A stretch of 64,000 nucleotides of DNA from Streptomyces sp. CNH099 (GTDB lineage: Bacteria > Actinomycetota > Actinomycetes > Streptomycetales > Streptomycetaceae): positions 992,186-1,056,185 of the forward strand of contig AZWL01000001.1 of assembly GCA_000514715.1 (NCBI GenBank). Reading direction: 5' to 3'. Both the position numbers and the translations under genes were made by a program. The notes under the pieces were generated by a model. That model saw only the letters and a list, made by a program, of their open reading frames with translations, made no database searches and had not been told where the DNA came from. Below are positions 1 through 7,547 of the stretch, in pieces. The stretch's first letter is position 1. The number at the start of each line of letters is the position of its first letter.

Positions 1-32
1 CCGCCGGCGCGGACCCCGCGCCCGGGCTGCGG

Positions 33-1943
33 GTGCTCGTGCCCGCCGGGCTGCGGTTCCTGCGCCGGCGGCGGCGGGCCGTCGCGGCGGTGGCCGGATG
101 GTCCGCGGTCGAGGCGCTGCAGACCTTTCTGCTCGGGCACGCCCTCGCGAGGGCCGTCGACCGGGGGTTCCTGGCCGACCGCCCCGGGGTCGGCCTCGGC
201 TGGCTCGCCGTCGCGGCGGTGGGCGTCGTGGTCGGCGCCTTCGGGACCCTGCGGGTGTACGGGGCGGTGGCCCGGCTCACCGAGGACCTGCGGGACACCC
301 TGGTGCGGCGGGTCGTCACGGGGTCGCTGGCACGCGCGGCGGCCCGGGCGCGGGCCGAGGGGCCGACGGCGGTGTCCCGGCTGACACACCAGGTGGAGAT
401 CGCCCGCGACGGCTTCGCGGGGCTGGTGATGGTGACCCGGTCATTCGTCGTCACCGCCGCCGCCGCGCTGCTGGGGCTGCTGACCCTGGCGCCGCCGCTG
501 CTGCTCGTGGTGCTGCCGCCGCTGGCGGCGGGTCTGGCAGTCTTCGGCTTCTCGCTGCGGCCGCTCGCCCGCTGCCAGCGGGACTTCCTCGCCGCCGACG
601 AGGCGCTGGCCGCCGAGCTGGGCACGGTCGTGGACGGGCTGCGCGACGTCGTCGCCTGCGGCGGCGAACAGCGTGCGGGCGCCGCCGTCCGGGCCGGGGT
701 CGACGCCGAGCTGCGCGCCTCGACGGCGCTGGCGCGGTGGGGCACGGCGCGGGACGTCGCGGTGGGCGTCGGCGGCCGGCTGCCGGTGGTCGCGCTGCTG
801 GTCGCCGCGCCGTGGCTGCTGTCGCGGGGGGTGACCGCGGGTGCGCTGGTGGGTGCGCTGGCGTATCTGACGCAGGCGCTGCTCCCGGCGCTGCAGTCGC
901 TGGTATTCGGCCTCGGCGGCACGGGCGCCCGGCTGACGGTGGTGGCGGGCAGGCTGTACGCGTCCGGCCCTCCGGCCGGCGCGGCCGAGGACGACGCGGA
1001 CGGCGCCGAGGCGGCGCTCCTGCCGCCGGACACCGCGGCCGGAGCCCCGCGGGCGGGGGTCCGGCCGAAGACCGCCGCTCCCCCGCGCCGCACGGCCGAG
1101 GGCCCGCGGTCCCCCGGCGCCGCGGCGGCACCGCCGGACCGCACGCCGGCCCCCGGCGCCTCGCTCCCCGGCCCGGCCCGCGCCGGCCCCGCCGCGGACG
1201 GCCCTCCGGCTCCCGGTCCCGGTGTCGTGCTCGAACTGCGGGGGGTGTCGTTCCGCTACGGGTCCCGCTCCGACGCCGTCATCCGCGGGCTCGATCTCGT
1301 CGTACGGGACGGGGAGCATCTGGCCGTCGTCGGGCCCAGCGGCATCGGGAAGTCGACGCTGGCGAGCCTGGCGGCCGGGCTCGTGACGCCCGCGACGGGC
1401 GAGGTGCGCCGGGCCGGGCGGCCCCTGCTGCTGCCGCAGGAGGCGTACGTGTTCGGCGGCACCCTCCGCGACAACCTCACCTATCTGTGCCCCTCCCCCG
1501 TCCGCGACGCGGAACTCCGCCGCTCCGTGCACGCGGTGGGCGCGGAGCCGCTCGTGGCGCGGCTCGGCGGGCTGGACGCGCGGCTGCGGCCCGCGGAGCT
1601 GTCGGCCGGCGAGCGGCAGCTCCTCGCGCTCGCCCGCGCGCACGTCGCGCCGCCCCGGCTCGCGCTGCTCGACGAGGCGACGTGCCACCTCGACCCGGTC
1701 GCGGAAGCCCGCGCGGAGCGGGCGTTCGCGCGGCGGCCCGCCGGCACGCTGGTGGTCGTCGCGCACCGCGTCGCGTCGGCCGCGCGGGCGGACCGGGTGC
1801 TGGTGCTGGACGGCCGGTCCGCGCTGGCGGGCACGCACGGCGACCTGCTGGCGCGCTCGCCGTTCTACCGTGAGCTGACCGGTGCGGGCACCGGCGGTGC
1901 GACCGCCGGCCACCGGCCCGTGCCGGCGCACCCCGGGCCCTGA
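33..1943 (+). CDS. ABC transporter, fused permease/ATP-binding exporter half (5' end may be outside the window)
   Basis: This looks like an ABC exporter half-transporter of 636 residues that moves an unknown substrate across the cytoplasmic membrane. Residues about 15-300 hold the hydrophobic transmembrane domain. The ATPase domain starts near residue 397 and shows Walker A GPSGIGKST (near 434), the signature LSAGERQ (near 522), Walker B LALLDEA (near 542) and the H-loop AHR. Between the two domains lies an unusually long linker of about 85 residues rich in Pro, Ala and Gly. The GTG at 33 is the first start visible, but the frame stays open to the left edge, so the true start may lie upstream. 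Such genes usually pair with a second exporter half, which would be off the left side. Confidence 0.85.
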   Translation: MLVPAGLRFLRRRRRAVAAVAGWSAVEALQTFLLGHALARAVDRGFLADRPGVGLGWLAVAAVGVVVGAFGTLRVYGAVARLTEDLRDTLVRRVVTGSLARAAARARAEGPTAVSRLTHQVEIARDGFAGLVMVTRSFVVTAAAALLGLLTLAPPLLLVVLPPLAAGLAVFGFSLRPLARCQRDFLAADEALAAELGTVVDGLRDVVACGGEQRAGAAVRAGVDAELRASTALARWGTARDVAVGVGGRLPVVALLVAAPWLLSRGVTAGALVGALAYLTQALLPALQSLVFGLGGTGARLTVVAGRLYASGPPAGAAEDDADGAEAALLPPDTAAGAPRAGVRPKTAAPPRRTAEGPRSPGAAAAPPDRTPAPGASLPGPARAGPAADGPPAPGPGVVLELRGVSFRYGSRSDAVIRGLDLVVRDGEHLAVVGPSGIGKSTLASLAAGLVTPATGEVRRAGRPLLLPQEAYVFGGTLRDNLTYLCPSPVRDAELRRSVHAVGAEPLVARLGGLDARLRPAELSAGERQLLALARAHVAPPRLALLDEATCHLDPVAEARAERAFARRPAGTLVVVAHRVASAARADRVLVLDGRSALAGTHGDLLARSPFYRELTGAGTGGATAGHRPVPAHPGP

Positions 1944-1979
1944 CCCGAACGGCGCCCCAGGCCCGGGATCCCGGCCCCC

Positions 1980-2022
1980 GGGCCCGTCCGCCCCGGCCCC
2001 GCGGCCCGGGCGGACGGGGCCC
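1980..2022. terminator. Hairpin between convergent genes
   Basis: Arms at 1980-1993 and 2008-2022 pair over 14 bp with one bulged G. The loop is 14 bases and G/C rich, and there is no U-tract, as is normal in Streptomyces. It sits between the ABC exporter and the convergent response regulator and could serve both. Confidence 0.55.
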
Positions 2023-2023
2023 G

Positions 2024-2599
2024 TCAGAGCCAGCCCGCGCTGTCGGCGATGCGGATCGCGTCGACCCGGTTGCGCGCGCCCGTCTTGCGGATCACCGCGG
2101 CGAGGTAGTTGCGCACCGTGCCGCCGGCCAGGTGCAGGGCGGCCGCGATCTCGGCGACCGGAGCACCCTCCGCCGCGGCGGCCAGCACGGCCAGCTCCCT
2201 GCTCGTCAGCGGCATGTCCGCGGCCCGCAGGAAGTCCCAGGCCAGCGCTTCGTCGATGTACCGCTCACCCGTCGCGACCCGCCGGATGGCGGCGATCATC
2301 CGCTCCGGGGCCGAATCCTTACTGACGAAACCCCGCACATCCGCCTGCGAGGCACGCCGCAGCAGCCCCGGCCGCCCCGCCTCGGTGAGGATCACCATCC
2401 TTTCCGCGGCGGTGCCCGGAAGCCCGGACCACTCGCCGTCGCCGTCCACCACGCACACCTGCGCCTGCCAGTCGGCCGCCGGTCCGCGTGAGTGCGGCCA
2501 GGCCGTCGCGAGTACGTCTAAATCCTGTTCTCCTCCCAGCAGGGCGGCCAGCGCCGATCTGATGAGCATCGTGTCGTGTATCAGCAGCACGCGGATCAC
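2024..2599 (-). CDS. DesR-like NarL-family response regulator, atypical receiver
   Basis: This is a 191-residue DNA-binding response regulator with an N-terminal receiver (1-118) and a C-terminal LuxR-type helix-turn-helix (about 128-191, with PLTSRELAVLAAA and GTVRNYLAAVIRKTGARNR). The sequence resembles the DesR subgroup. The receiver is atypical: the N-terminal acidic pair reads His8-Asp9, and Asp52, the likely phosphoacceptor, is followed by GDGE instead of the usual xRMP. Thr72 and Lys94 positions (ILTE, VSKDS) look conserved. No sensor kinase is adjacent. The start is GTG at 2599, preceded by a run of G (ggggggctcc). It is either an orphan regulator or works with a kinase elsewhere; its target is not apparent. 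Confidence 0.85.
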   Translation of the reverse strand: MIRVLLIHDTMLIRSALAALLGGEQDLDVLATAWPHSRGPAADWQAQVCVVDGDGEWSGLPGTAAERMVILTEAGRPGLLRRASQADVRGFVSKDSAPERMIAAIRRVATGERYIDEALAWDFLRAADMPLTSRELAVLAAAAEGAPVAEIAAALHLAGGTVRNYLAAVIRKTGARNRVDAIRIADSAGWL

Positions 2600-2766
2600 G
2601 GAGCCCCCCGGTCACGGTCGGTCCGCTTATGCATACACGGAGACACCGCCGGTTTGCGCACATAGTTCCGGACATCGTGGTGCGAGCAGAGCGCACAACC
2701 CGGCGGAACAGTCGCCCGCACGCCCCCCTCCGGGCTCTTGACACCTCGTCGGCCGTGGGCGGCGAA

Positions 2767-2797
2767 GGGCCGGCCACGCGCGGTGCGCGGCCGGCCC
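2767..2797 (-). terminator. Hairpin downstream of the aminotransferase gene
   Basis: Arms 2767-2775 and 2789-2797 pair perfectly over 9 bp, with three further pairs inside the loop. It lies 20 bases past the stop codon of the aminotransferase gene on the minus strand, so it is a likely intrinsic terminator of that operon. Confidence 0.55.
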
Positions 2798-2817
2798 CTG
2801 GGTGGTCGGTACTCCCG

Positions 2818-4131
2818 TCAGCCGCCGTCCGTTCCGGCGTCTGCGGCGTGCAGGGCACGTTCGAGGATGTCCGCGCCCTTCTCGGCTTCGGCGACGGTCA
2901 GCGACAGCGGCGGCGCGATGCGCAGGGTCTCGCCGTACTTGCCGCGGCCGACGAGCAGCCCGCCGGCGCGGGCGTGTTCCAGCACCGCGGCGGCGTGCCC
3001 CGGCGTGGCCAGCTCGATGCCGATCATCAGGCCCCGGCCGCGTACCTCGCGGACCGAGGCGAGGCCCGCGGTGGCGGCGCGCAGCCGCTCGATGAGCAGG
3101 CCGCCGACGCGGCGGGCGTTGCCCTGCAGGTCGTGTTCCAGGACGTAGCCGAGGTTGGCCAGGCCGGCGGCCATGGTGACGGGGCTGCCGCCGAACGTGG
3201 ACAGGGAGTTGGCGTCGAGGCAGTTCATGACCTCGGCGCGGGCGACGACGCCGCCGATGGAGGCGCCGTTGCCGATCCCCTTGGCGAAGGTGAGCATGTC
3301 CGGCGGGCCGCTGCCGGCGTGCGCCTGCCAGCCCCAGAAGTGGTCGCCGGTACGGCCCCAGCCGCTCTGCACCTCGTCGGTGATCCACAGGATGCCCTCC
3401 TCGGCGAGCACCTCGCGGAACGCGGCGTAGAGGCCGTCGGGCGGGGAGGTGAAGCCGCCGACGCCCTGGATCGGCTCGGCGATGAGGGCGGCGACGCCGC
3501 GGGTCTGGGACAGCATGTCGCGCAGGTCGGCGACGCAGGCGTCGATGAACGCGGCGTCGTCGAGGTGGGCGAAGGGGCCGCTGCCGCGGATGCCGCCGTG
3601 GACGTAGAGGGTCTGCAGCGGGGAGAGGCTGGTGGGCGACCAGGCGCGGTTGCCGGTGATGCCGACGGCGGTGAAGGAGCGGCCGTGGTAGCTGTTGCGC
3701 ATGGCCAGCACCTGGTTGGAGCCGCGGTACGTGCTGGCCAGGAGCAGCGCGGTGTCGTTGGCCTCGGTGCCGGAGGTGGTGAAGAACACCCGCGCGTCGG
3801 GGATGCCGGAGAGCTGGGCGATCCGCTCGGCCAGCTCCACCATGGGGCGGTTGAGGTAGAGGGTGGAGGTGTGCAGGATGCGGCCGGCCTGCTCGGCGAC
3901 CGCCTTGGTGACCTCCGGCAGGGCGTGGGCGGTCATGGTGGTGAGGATGCCGCCGAAGAAGTCGAGGTAGCGGTTGCCCTCGGCGTCCCAGACGTGCCGG
4001 CCCTCGCCGTGGGTGATCTCGATCGGCTCGGCGTAGTAGAGCGCGAGCCAGTCGGGCAGGACGGCCCGGTGCCGGGCGAGCAGGTCGCGGTGTGCGCCGC
4101 CGCCCCCGCCCGCGTTGCTCCCGGCGCTCAC
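2818..4131 (-). CDS. Class III PLP aminotransferase (AGXT2 / beta-alanine transaminase type)
   Basis: The product (437 aa) is a PLP-dependent class III aminotransferase. The aspartate that binds the pyridine nitrogen is in ITDEVQSGWGRTG, and the Schiff-base lysine is in TFAKGIGNG (about residue 284). The glyoxylate/beta-alanine transaminase subgroup is the best fit, acting on small beta- or omega-amino acids. The GTG start at 4131 overlaps the nitrilase stop (GTGA), which implies translational coupling. The upstream partner, a beta-ureidopropionase-like hydrolase, would release beta-alanine or 3-aminoisobutyrate that this enzyme could transaminate. The substrate is inferred from context. In many actinomycetes a dihydropyrimidinase completes this set; none is present here. 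Confidence 0.85.
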   Translation of the reverse strand: MSAGSNAGGGGGAHRDLLARHRAVLPDWLALYYAEPIEITHGEGRHVWDAEGNRYLDFFGGILTTMTAHALPEVTKAVAEQAGRILHTSTLYLNRPMVELAERIAQLSGIPDARVFFTTSGTEANDTALLLASTYRGSNQVLAMRNSYHGRSFTAVGITGNRAWSPTSLSPLQTLYVHGGIRGSGPFAHLDDAAFIDACVADLRDMLSQTRGVAALIAEPIQGVGGFTSPPDGLYAAFREVLAEEGILWITDEVQSGWGRTGDHFWGWQAHAGSGPPDMLTFAKGIGNGASIGGVVARAEVMNCLDANSLSTFGGSPVTMAAGLANLGYVLEHDLQGNARRVGGLLIERLRAATAGLASVREVRGRGLMIGIELATPGHAAAVLEHARAGGLLVGRGKYGETLRIAPPLSLTVAEAEKGADILERALHAADAGTDGG

Positions 4132-4970
4132 GGCTGCACCAGGTCCGCGTAGGCGTCCGGGCGGCGGTCCCGGTAGAAGGCCCACTGCTGCCGGACCTCC
4201 TCGATCATGCCGAAGTCGAGGTCGCGCACCACGAGTTCCTCCTCCTTGTCGCTGGCGACGTCCCCGACGAACTGACCGCGCGGGTCGACGAAGTAGCTGG
4301 TGCCGTAGAAGTCGTTGTCGCCGTACTCCTCGACGCCGACGCGGTTGATGGCGGCGACGAAGTACTCGTTGGCGACGGCAGCCGCGGGCTGCTCCAGCTG
4401 CCACAGGTACGCCGACAGGCCGCGGGAGGTGGCCGAGGGGTTGTAGACGAGCTGGGCGCCGCCGAGGCCGAGGGCGCGCCAGCCCTCGGGGAAGTGCCGG
4501 TCGTAGCAGATGTAGACGCCGACCTTGCCGACGGCGGTGTCGAAGACCGGCCAGCCGACGTTGCCCGGCTTGAAGTAGTACTTCTCCCAGAAGCCCTTGA
4601 CCTGCGGGATGTGGTGTTTGCGGTACTTGCCGAGCACCGTGCCGTCGGGGTCGATGACGACGGCGGTGTTGTAGTAGAAGCCGGACTGCTCGACCTCGAA
4701 GACGGGGACGACCACGACCATGCCGGTCTCGCGGGCGAGCGCCCGCATGCGTACGACGGTGGGCCCGTCCGGCACCGGCTCGGCCCAGCGGTAGTGCTCG
4801 GGCTCCTGCACCTGGCAGAAGTACGGGGCGTTGAAGACCTCCTGGAAGCCGATGATCGCCGCGCCGCGGGCGGCGGCGGCGCGCGCGTGCTCCTCGTGCT
4901 TCGCGATCATCGACTCGGTGTCGCCGGTCCACGTCGCCTGGACGAGTGCGGCGCGTACAACGTTGGCCAT
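4128..4970 (-). CDS. Nitrilase-superfamily carbon-nitrogen hydrolase (beta-ureidopropionase-like)
   Basis: This 280-residue protein has the complete nitrilase-superfamily triad: Glu44 (FQEVFN), Lys118 (KYRKHH) and Cys155 (ICYDRHFPEGWR). The family cleaves C-N bonds of amides or carbamoyl groups. The YFKPGN and CYDRHFPE context is typical of N-carbamoyl-beta-alanine or N-carbamoyl-D-amino acid amidohydrolases, so reductive pyrimidine or hydantoin catabolism is the likely pathway. The ATG at 4970 is chosen because a strong GAGGAGG site precedes it; an in-frame extension upstream runs through the operator palindrome and is unlikely to be coding. It is the first gene of a two-gene operon with the aminotransferase. 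Confidence 0.87.
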   Translation of the reverse strand: MANVVRAALVQATWTGDTESMIAKHEEHARAAAARGAAIIGFQEVFNAPYFCQVQEPEHYRWAEPVPDGPTVVRMRALARETGMVVVVPVFEVEQSGFYYNTAVVIDPDGTVLGKYRKHHIPQVKGFWEKYYFKPGNVGWPVFDTAVGKVGVYICYDRHFPEGWRALGLGGAQLVYNPSATSRGLSAYLWQLEQPAAAVANEYFVAAINRVGVEEYGDNDFYGTSYFVDPRGQFVGDVASDKEEELVVRDLDFGMIEEVRQQWAFYRDRRPDAYADLVQP

Positions 4971-4998
4971 GGCTGCTCCTCCTCGGACGGGACGCCGG

Positions 4999-5022
4999 AG
5001 GCTTCTACGCACGTAGAAGCCT
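4999..5022. promoter_or_regulatory. Perfect 24-base palindrome, probable operator of the nitrilase-aminotransferase operon
   Basis: The arms AGGCTTCTACG (4999-5009) and CGTAGAAGCCT (5012-5022) are exact inverted copies with a 2-base CA centre. The site lies 28 bases before the nitrilase start codon, just upstream of its ribosome site. Length, symmetry and position fit a dimeric repressor such as a GntR/FadR or IclR protein. I saw no second copy in the window and the cognate regulator is not identified. Confidence 0.8.
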
Positions 5023-5103
5023 GGGCGGATGTCTGAACGTAAGTCGCCGCGGGAGCGCTGGCAAGAGCGGCGCACCGAACGGCGGGGGTCGGGACGGCCG
5101 GGC

Positions 5104-6603
5104 TCAGGCAGAGTCGGGCGCGCCGGGCAGGCCGACGGAGCGCAGCGCGTGGGCGAGCCGGCGGTACCGCTGGGAAGGCCCGCGGCGGGCGGCGCGCAGC
5201 AACTGCGGCACGAGCCGGCCGGGGTCGGCGCCGGCCAGTTCGACAGCCTCGTCGCTGCCGCGGGTGGCGGCGAAGACGTCGAGCAGTTCCTCCGACTCCC
5301 GATCGCGGCCGGCGCGGTGGAGGCCGGAGAGGATCGCGGTCAGCTCGGGGACGGGCCGGGCGGCGGCGTGCCGGACGAGCTGGAGCGCCTCGCGCGTACG
5401 GCCTGCGGCGGCGAACGCGTCCGCGGCTCCGGTCAGCCCCTCGGGGGGCAGCGCGGCGGCCTCCCACAGGAGGGTCGCCACCTCGGCTGCTCCGACGGTG
5501 CGTTCCAGTTCGGCGACGAGGTCGGGCAGCACCTCGGGCGGGCCCGCCGCAGCGGTGCTGAGCCGGGCGTACGCCTCGCCGGTACGGCCCGCGTCACGCA
5601 GGGCGGCCACGGTGGCGGCGGTCTCGCCGGCGAGCCGCCGCCCGGCGGCTCGCCGGGCGGCGGCCCGGTCGGCTTCCACGGCGTCCTTTCGTCGCCGCCC
5701 ACCGCCCTCGCCCCCGGCCCCGGCGAACCGGGCGCCACGGGGCGGTGGTGCGGAAGGCACGGGGGTGGCACCGCGGGTGGACTCCTGGGTACCGCCCGCG
5801 GGCGGGGCATCCGTCCCCGAGGTTTCGGAGCCGGGGAAGCGTGCGCTCCGGGGCGGGGGCGCCACGGCTGCACCGGCTTCAGCCCCGGAGCTGTCGGCGC
5901 CGCCGGAACCGGGTGCGCACCCGGCACCGGCCGCACCCGCGACACCGCTCCCGGCGGCACCCGGCGGCACGCCCTCGTACGCACCGCCCACGGCGGGCAA
6001 CACCGGCGGCGGCGCCGACGCGGCTCCGGCGAACCGGGCGCCCCGGAGTGCCGCCGGGGGCGGTGGTGCTGGCTCCCGTTCCGACGCCCGCCGATCCAGC
6101 GCCTCGATCCGGCCGCGCAGCTCCGCACAGCGGGCGGACGCGCGGCTGACGTCGTCGCGCATCCAGGCCAGCTCGTCCTCCAGTTGCTGCACGGTCCAGG
6201 GATCCGGCTCCACCGCCAGACGGGCGCGCAGCCGCTCGGCACCGTCTTCCGCCGCGCGGTGCTCCGCGAGCCGGGCGCGGAGCGCCGCGGTCAGGGCGGC
6301 GCGGTCGGGGCGGCGGGCGTCGTGGGCGGCGACGGCGGCGCGGTGCAGGTCGCGGGCGCGCGGCAGCGCCGCGTCCGCCGCCCGCCGGTCGCCGTGCTCG
6401 GCCAGGTCGTGCAGCAGCGATCCGACGACGTCCCACGGGGGCAGCACGGAGCCCTCCAGGCAGGCGCGCAGTCCGTCCGGATCGCCGCGGCGAAAGACTC
6501 CGTACCAGCCGGTCTCCTCGTCCAGCCACCCCGTGATATGCCGTAAGAATCGTGCCAGTTCCGCCATTTCCGGCGGCAGTGCTCTTTCCGCCACGGCGGG
6601 CAT
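5104..6603 (-). CDS. Hypothetical protein with coiled coil, Pro/Gly-rich linker and C-terminal helical repeats
   Basis: The function is unknown (499 aa). Residues 1-95 form an N-terminal alpha-helical region (MAELARFLRHITGWLDEETGWYGVFRRGD). About 100-172 is predicted coiled coil (ALRARLAEHRAAED, LEDELAWMRDDVSRASARCAELRGRIEALD). About 175-305 is a Pro/Gly/Ala-rich linker carrying three copies of a short motif, PPP-x-RxARFxG, near residues 181-193, 249-258 and 286-294. The C-terminal 180 residues look like repeated helical hairpins of about 35 residues (DAGRTGEAYARL, AAGRTREALQLV, RAGRDRESEELL), as in PPR/TPR scaffolds. The ATG at 6603 is chosen; ATG at 6567 is an alternative. The architecture suggests a cytoplasmic scaffold. 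Confidence 0.65.
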   Translation of the reverse strand: MPAVAERALPPEMAELARFLRHITGWLDEETGWYGVFRRGDPDGLRACLEGSVLPPWDVVGSLLHDLAEHGDRRAADAALPRARDLHRAAVAAHDARRPDRAALTAALRARLAEHRAAEDGAERLRARLAVEPDPWTVQQLEDELAWMRDDVSRASARCAELRGRIEALDRRASEREPAPPPPAALRGARFAGAASAPPPVLPAVGGAYEGVPPGAAGSGVAGAAGAGCAPGSGGADSSGAEAGAAVAPPPRSARFPGSETSGTDAPPAGGTQESTRGATPVPSAPPPRGARFAGAGGEGGGRRRKDAVEADRAAARRAAGRRLAGETAATVAALRDAGRTGEAYARLSTAAAGPPEVLPDLVAELERTVGAAEVATLLWEAAALPPEGLTGAADAFAAAGRTREALQLVRHAAARPVPELTAILSGLHRAGRDRESEELLDVFAATRGSDEAVELAGADPGRLVPQLLRAARRGPSQRYRRLAHALRSVGLPGAPDSA

Positions 6604-6702
6604 TCGACACCCGGTTTGTTTCGTCCGCGCTACGGGGGCTTTGCGGTCGCGGCAACCGGAACGCGAGTGACGGCGGTCTCGAACAACGATACGGGTGCCC
6701 GC

Positions 6703-6708
6703 TAGCAT
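6703..6708 (+). promoter_or_regulatory. -10 hexamer TAGCAT (probable leaderless promoter)
   Basis: TAGCAT fits the TANNNT consensus and ends 8 bases before the ATG at 6717. No ribosome-binding site lies between them. The -35 region is poor. Confidence 0.45.
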
Positions 6709-6716
6709 GCCCGGTC

Positions 6717-7460
6717 ATGAGTGAACCGATCCTCGTCCTCGTCTCGGCCGCCGCCGGCCTCGTGGTCGGCGCCGCGCTCGGGTGGTACGCGCGCGGCTCC
6801 CTCAGCGGGCGTCGCCAGCGGCGCCGGGAGCGCTTCTTCGGGCTGCCGCGCAACTCGGAGGCCCTGGTGGTGGTGAACCGGGACGCCGGCGGCGGGGACT
6901 GGAGCGTGGCCAAGCACGACGCGCTCGCCCTGCTGGAGCTGTCCGCGGTGATCAAGTCCTGCGGGGCGCACGTGCAGGTCGTCGCGCAGGACACGGCGCA
7001 GCAGACGTTCGGCGACCGCACCGAGTTCTGCGTCGGCACCCCGATATCCAACCGCCGCATGGCCGCGCACATGCAGTCGCTGCTGCCGGGCGTACGGGTC
7101 AACACCGACCCCGAGCCGGGCCCCGACCGGGGCGCGTTCGCCGTCGGCACCGAGCGCTACCGGCTGGAGAACGGGGTGAGCGAGCACGTCCTCCTCGCCC
7201 GGCTGGCCGCCGGCCAGGAGGCCCGGCCGGTGTTCCTCTCCTGCGGGCAGCGCTCCATCACCAACCAGGCGGCCATGCGCTACCTGGTGAAGAACGAGAA
7301 CCGGCTGAACCGCAAGTACGGCAACAGCTCCTTCGTGCTGCTGCTGAAGGTCGTCAACTCGCAGTCGTACGGACCCGATGTGGTGGAACTCGTCGGGGAC
7401 GTGACCAAGCAGGCGCAGTCGCCGCTCGCCCAGCAGGCGGGGAAGCACGGCAAGTCGTGA
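6717..7460 (+). CDS. Membrane-anchored protein of unknown function
   Basis: I do not recognise the family (247 aa). Residues 4-24 form one hydrophobic segment (ILVLVSAAAGLVVGAALGWYA) followed by a basic cluster RRQRRRERFF, so the protein is probably anchored with its bulk in the cytoplasm. The soluble part alternates predicted strands and helices. Its strand-turn elements, such as EALVVVNRDAG, EFCVGTPISNRRMAAHM, RPVFLSCGQRSITNQAAMRYL and SSFVLLLKV, suggest a Rossmann-like or nucleotide-binding fold, but I cannot name it. The gene stands alone between divergent and downstream neighbours and appears to be transcribed from its own leaderless promoter. Confidence 0.7.
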   Translation: MSEPILVLVSAAAGLVVGAALGWYARGSLSGRRQRRRERFFGLPRNSEALVVVNRDAGGGDWSVAKHDALALLELSAVIKSCGAHVQVVAQDTAQQTFGDRTEFCVGTPISNRRMAAHMQSLLPGVRVNTDPEPGPDRGAFAVGTERYRLENGVSEHVLLARLAAGQEARPVFLSCGQRSITNQAAMRYLVKNENRLNRKYGNSSFVLLLKVVNSQSYGPDVVELVGDVTKQAQSPLAQQAGKHGKS

Positions 7461-7481
7461 CGCCGTCCCGCCGCGCGCAAC

Positions 7482-7512
7482 CTAGGTACGCATTCTCTCC
7501 CTGAGTACCTAG
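7482..7512. promoter_or_regulatory. Inverted repeat upstream of the GntR gene (probable autoregulatory operator)
   Basis: CTAGGTAC (7482-7489) and GTACCTAG (7505-7512) are exact inverted copies with 15 bases between them. They lie 36 bases before the ATG of the GntR/UTRA gene. Streptomyces GntR regulators commonly repress their own genes through such paired sites. Confidence 0.6.
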
Positions 7513-7547
7513 CCTGTCGGGCGAGTTGCGGGAGAGGAGCCCCCGGT

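Noticed and set aside
4128..4970. True nitrilase (nitrile to acid)
   Set aside because: The catalytic context CYDRHFPE and the partner aminotransferase favour a carbamoyl or amide hydrolase.
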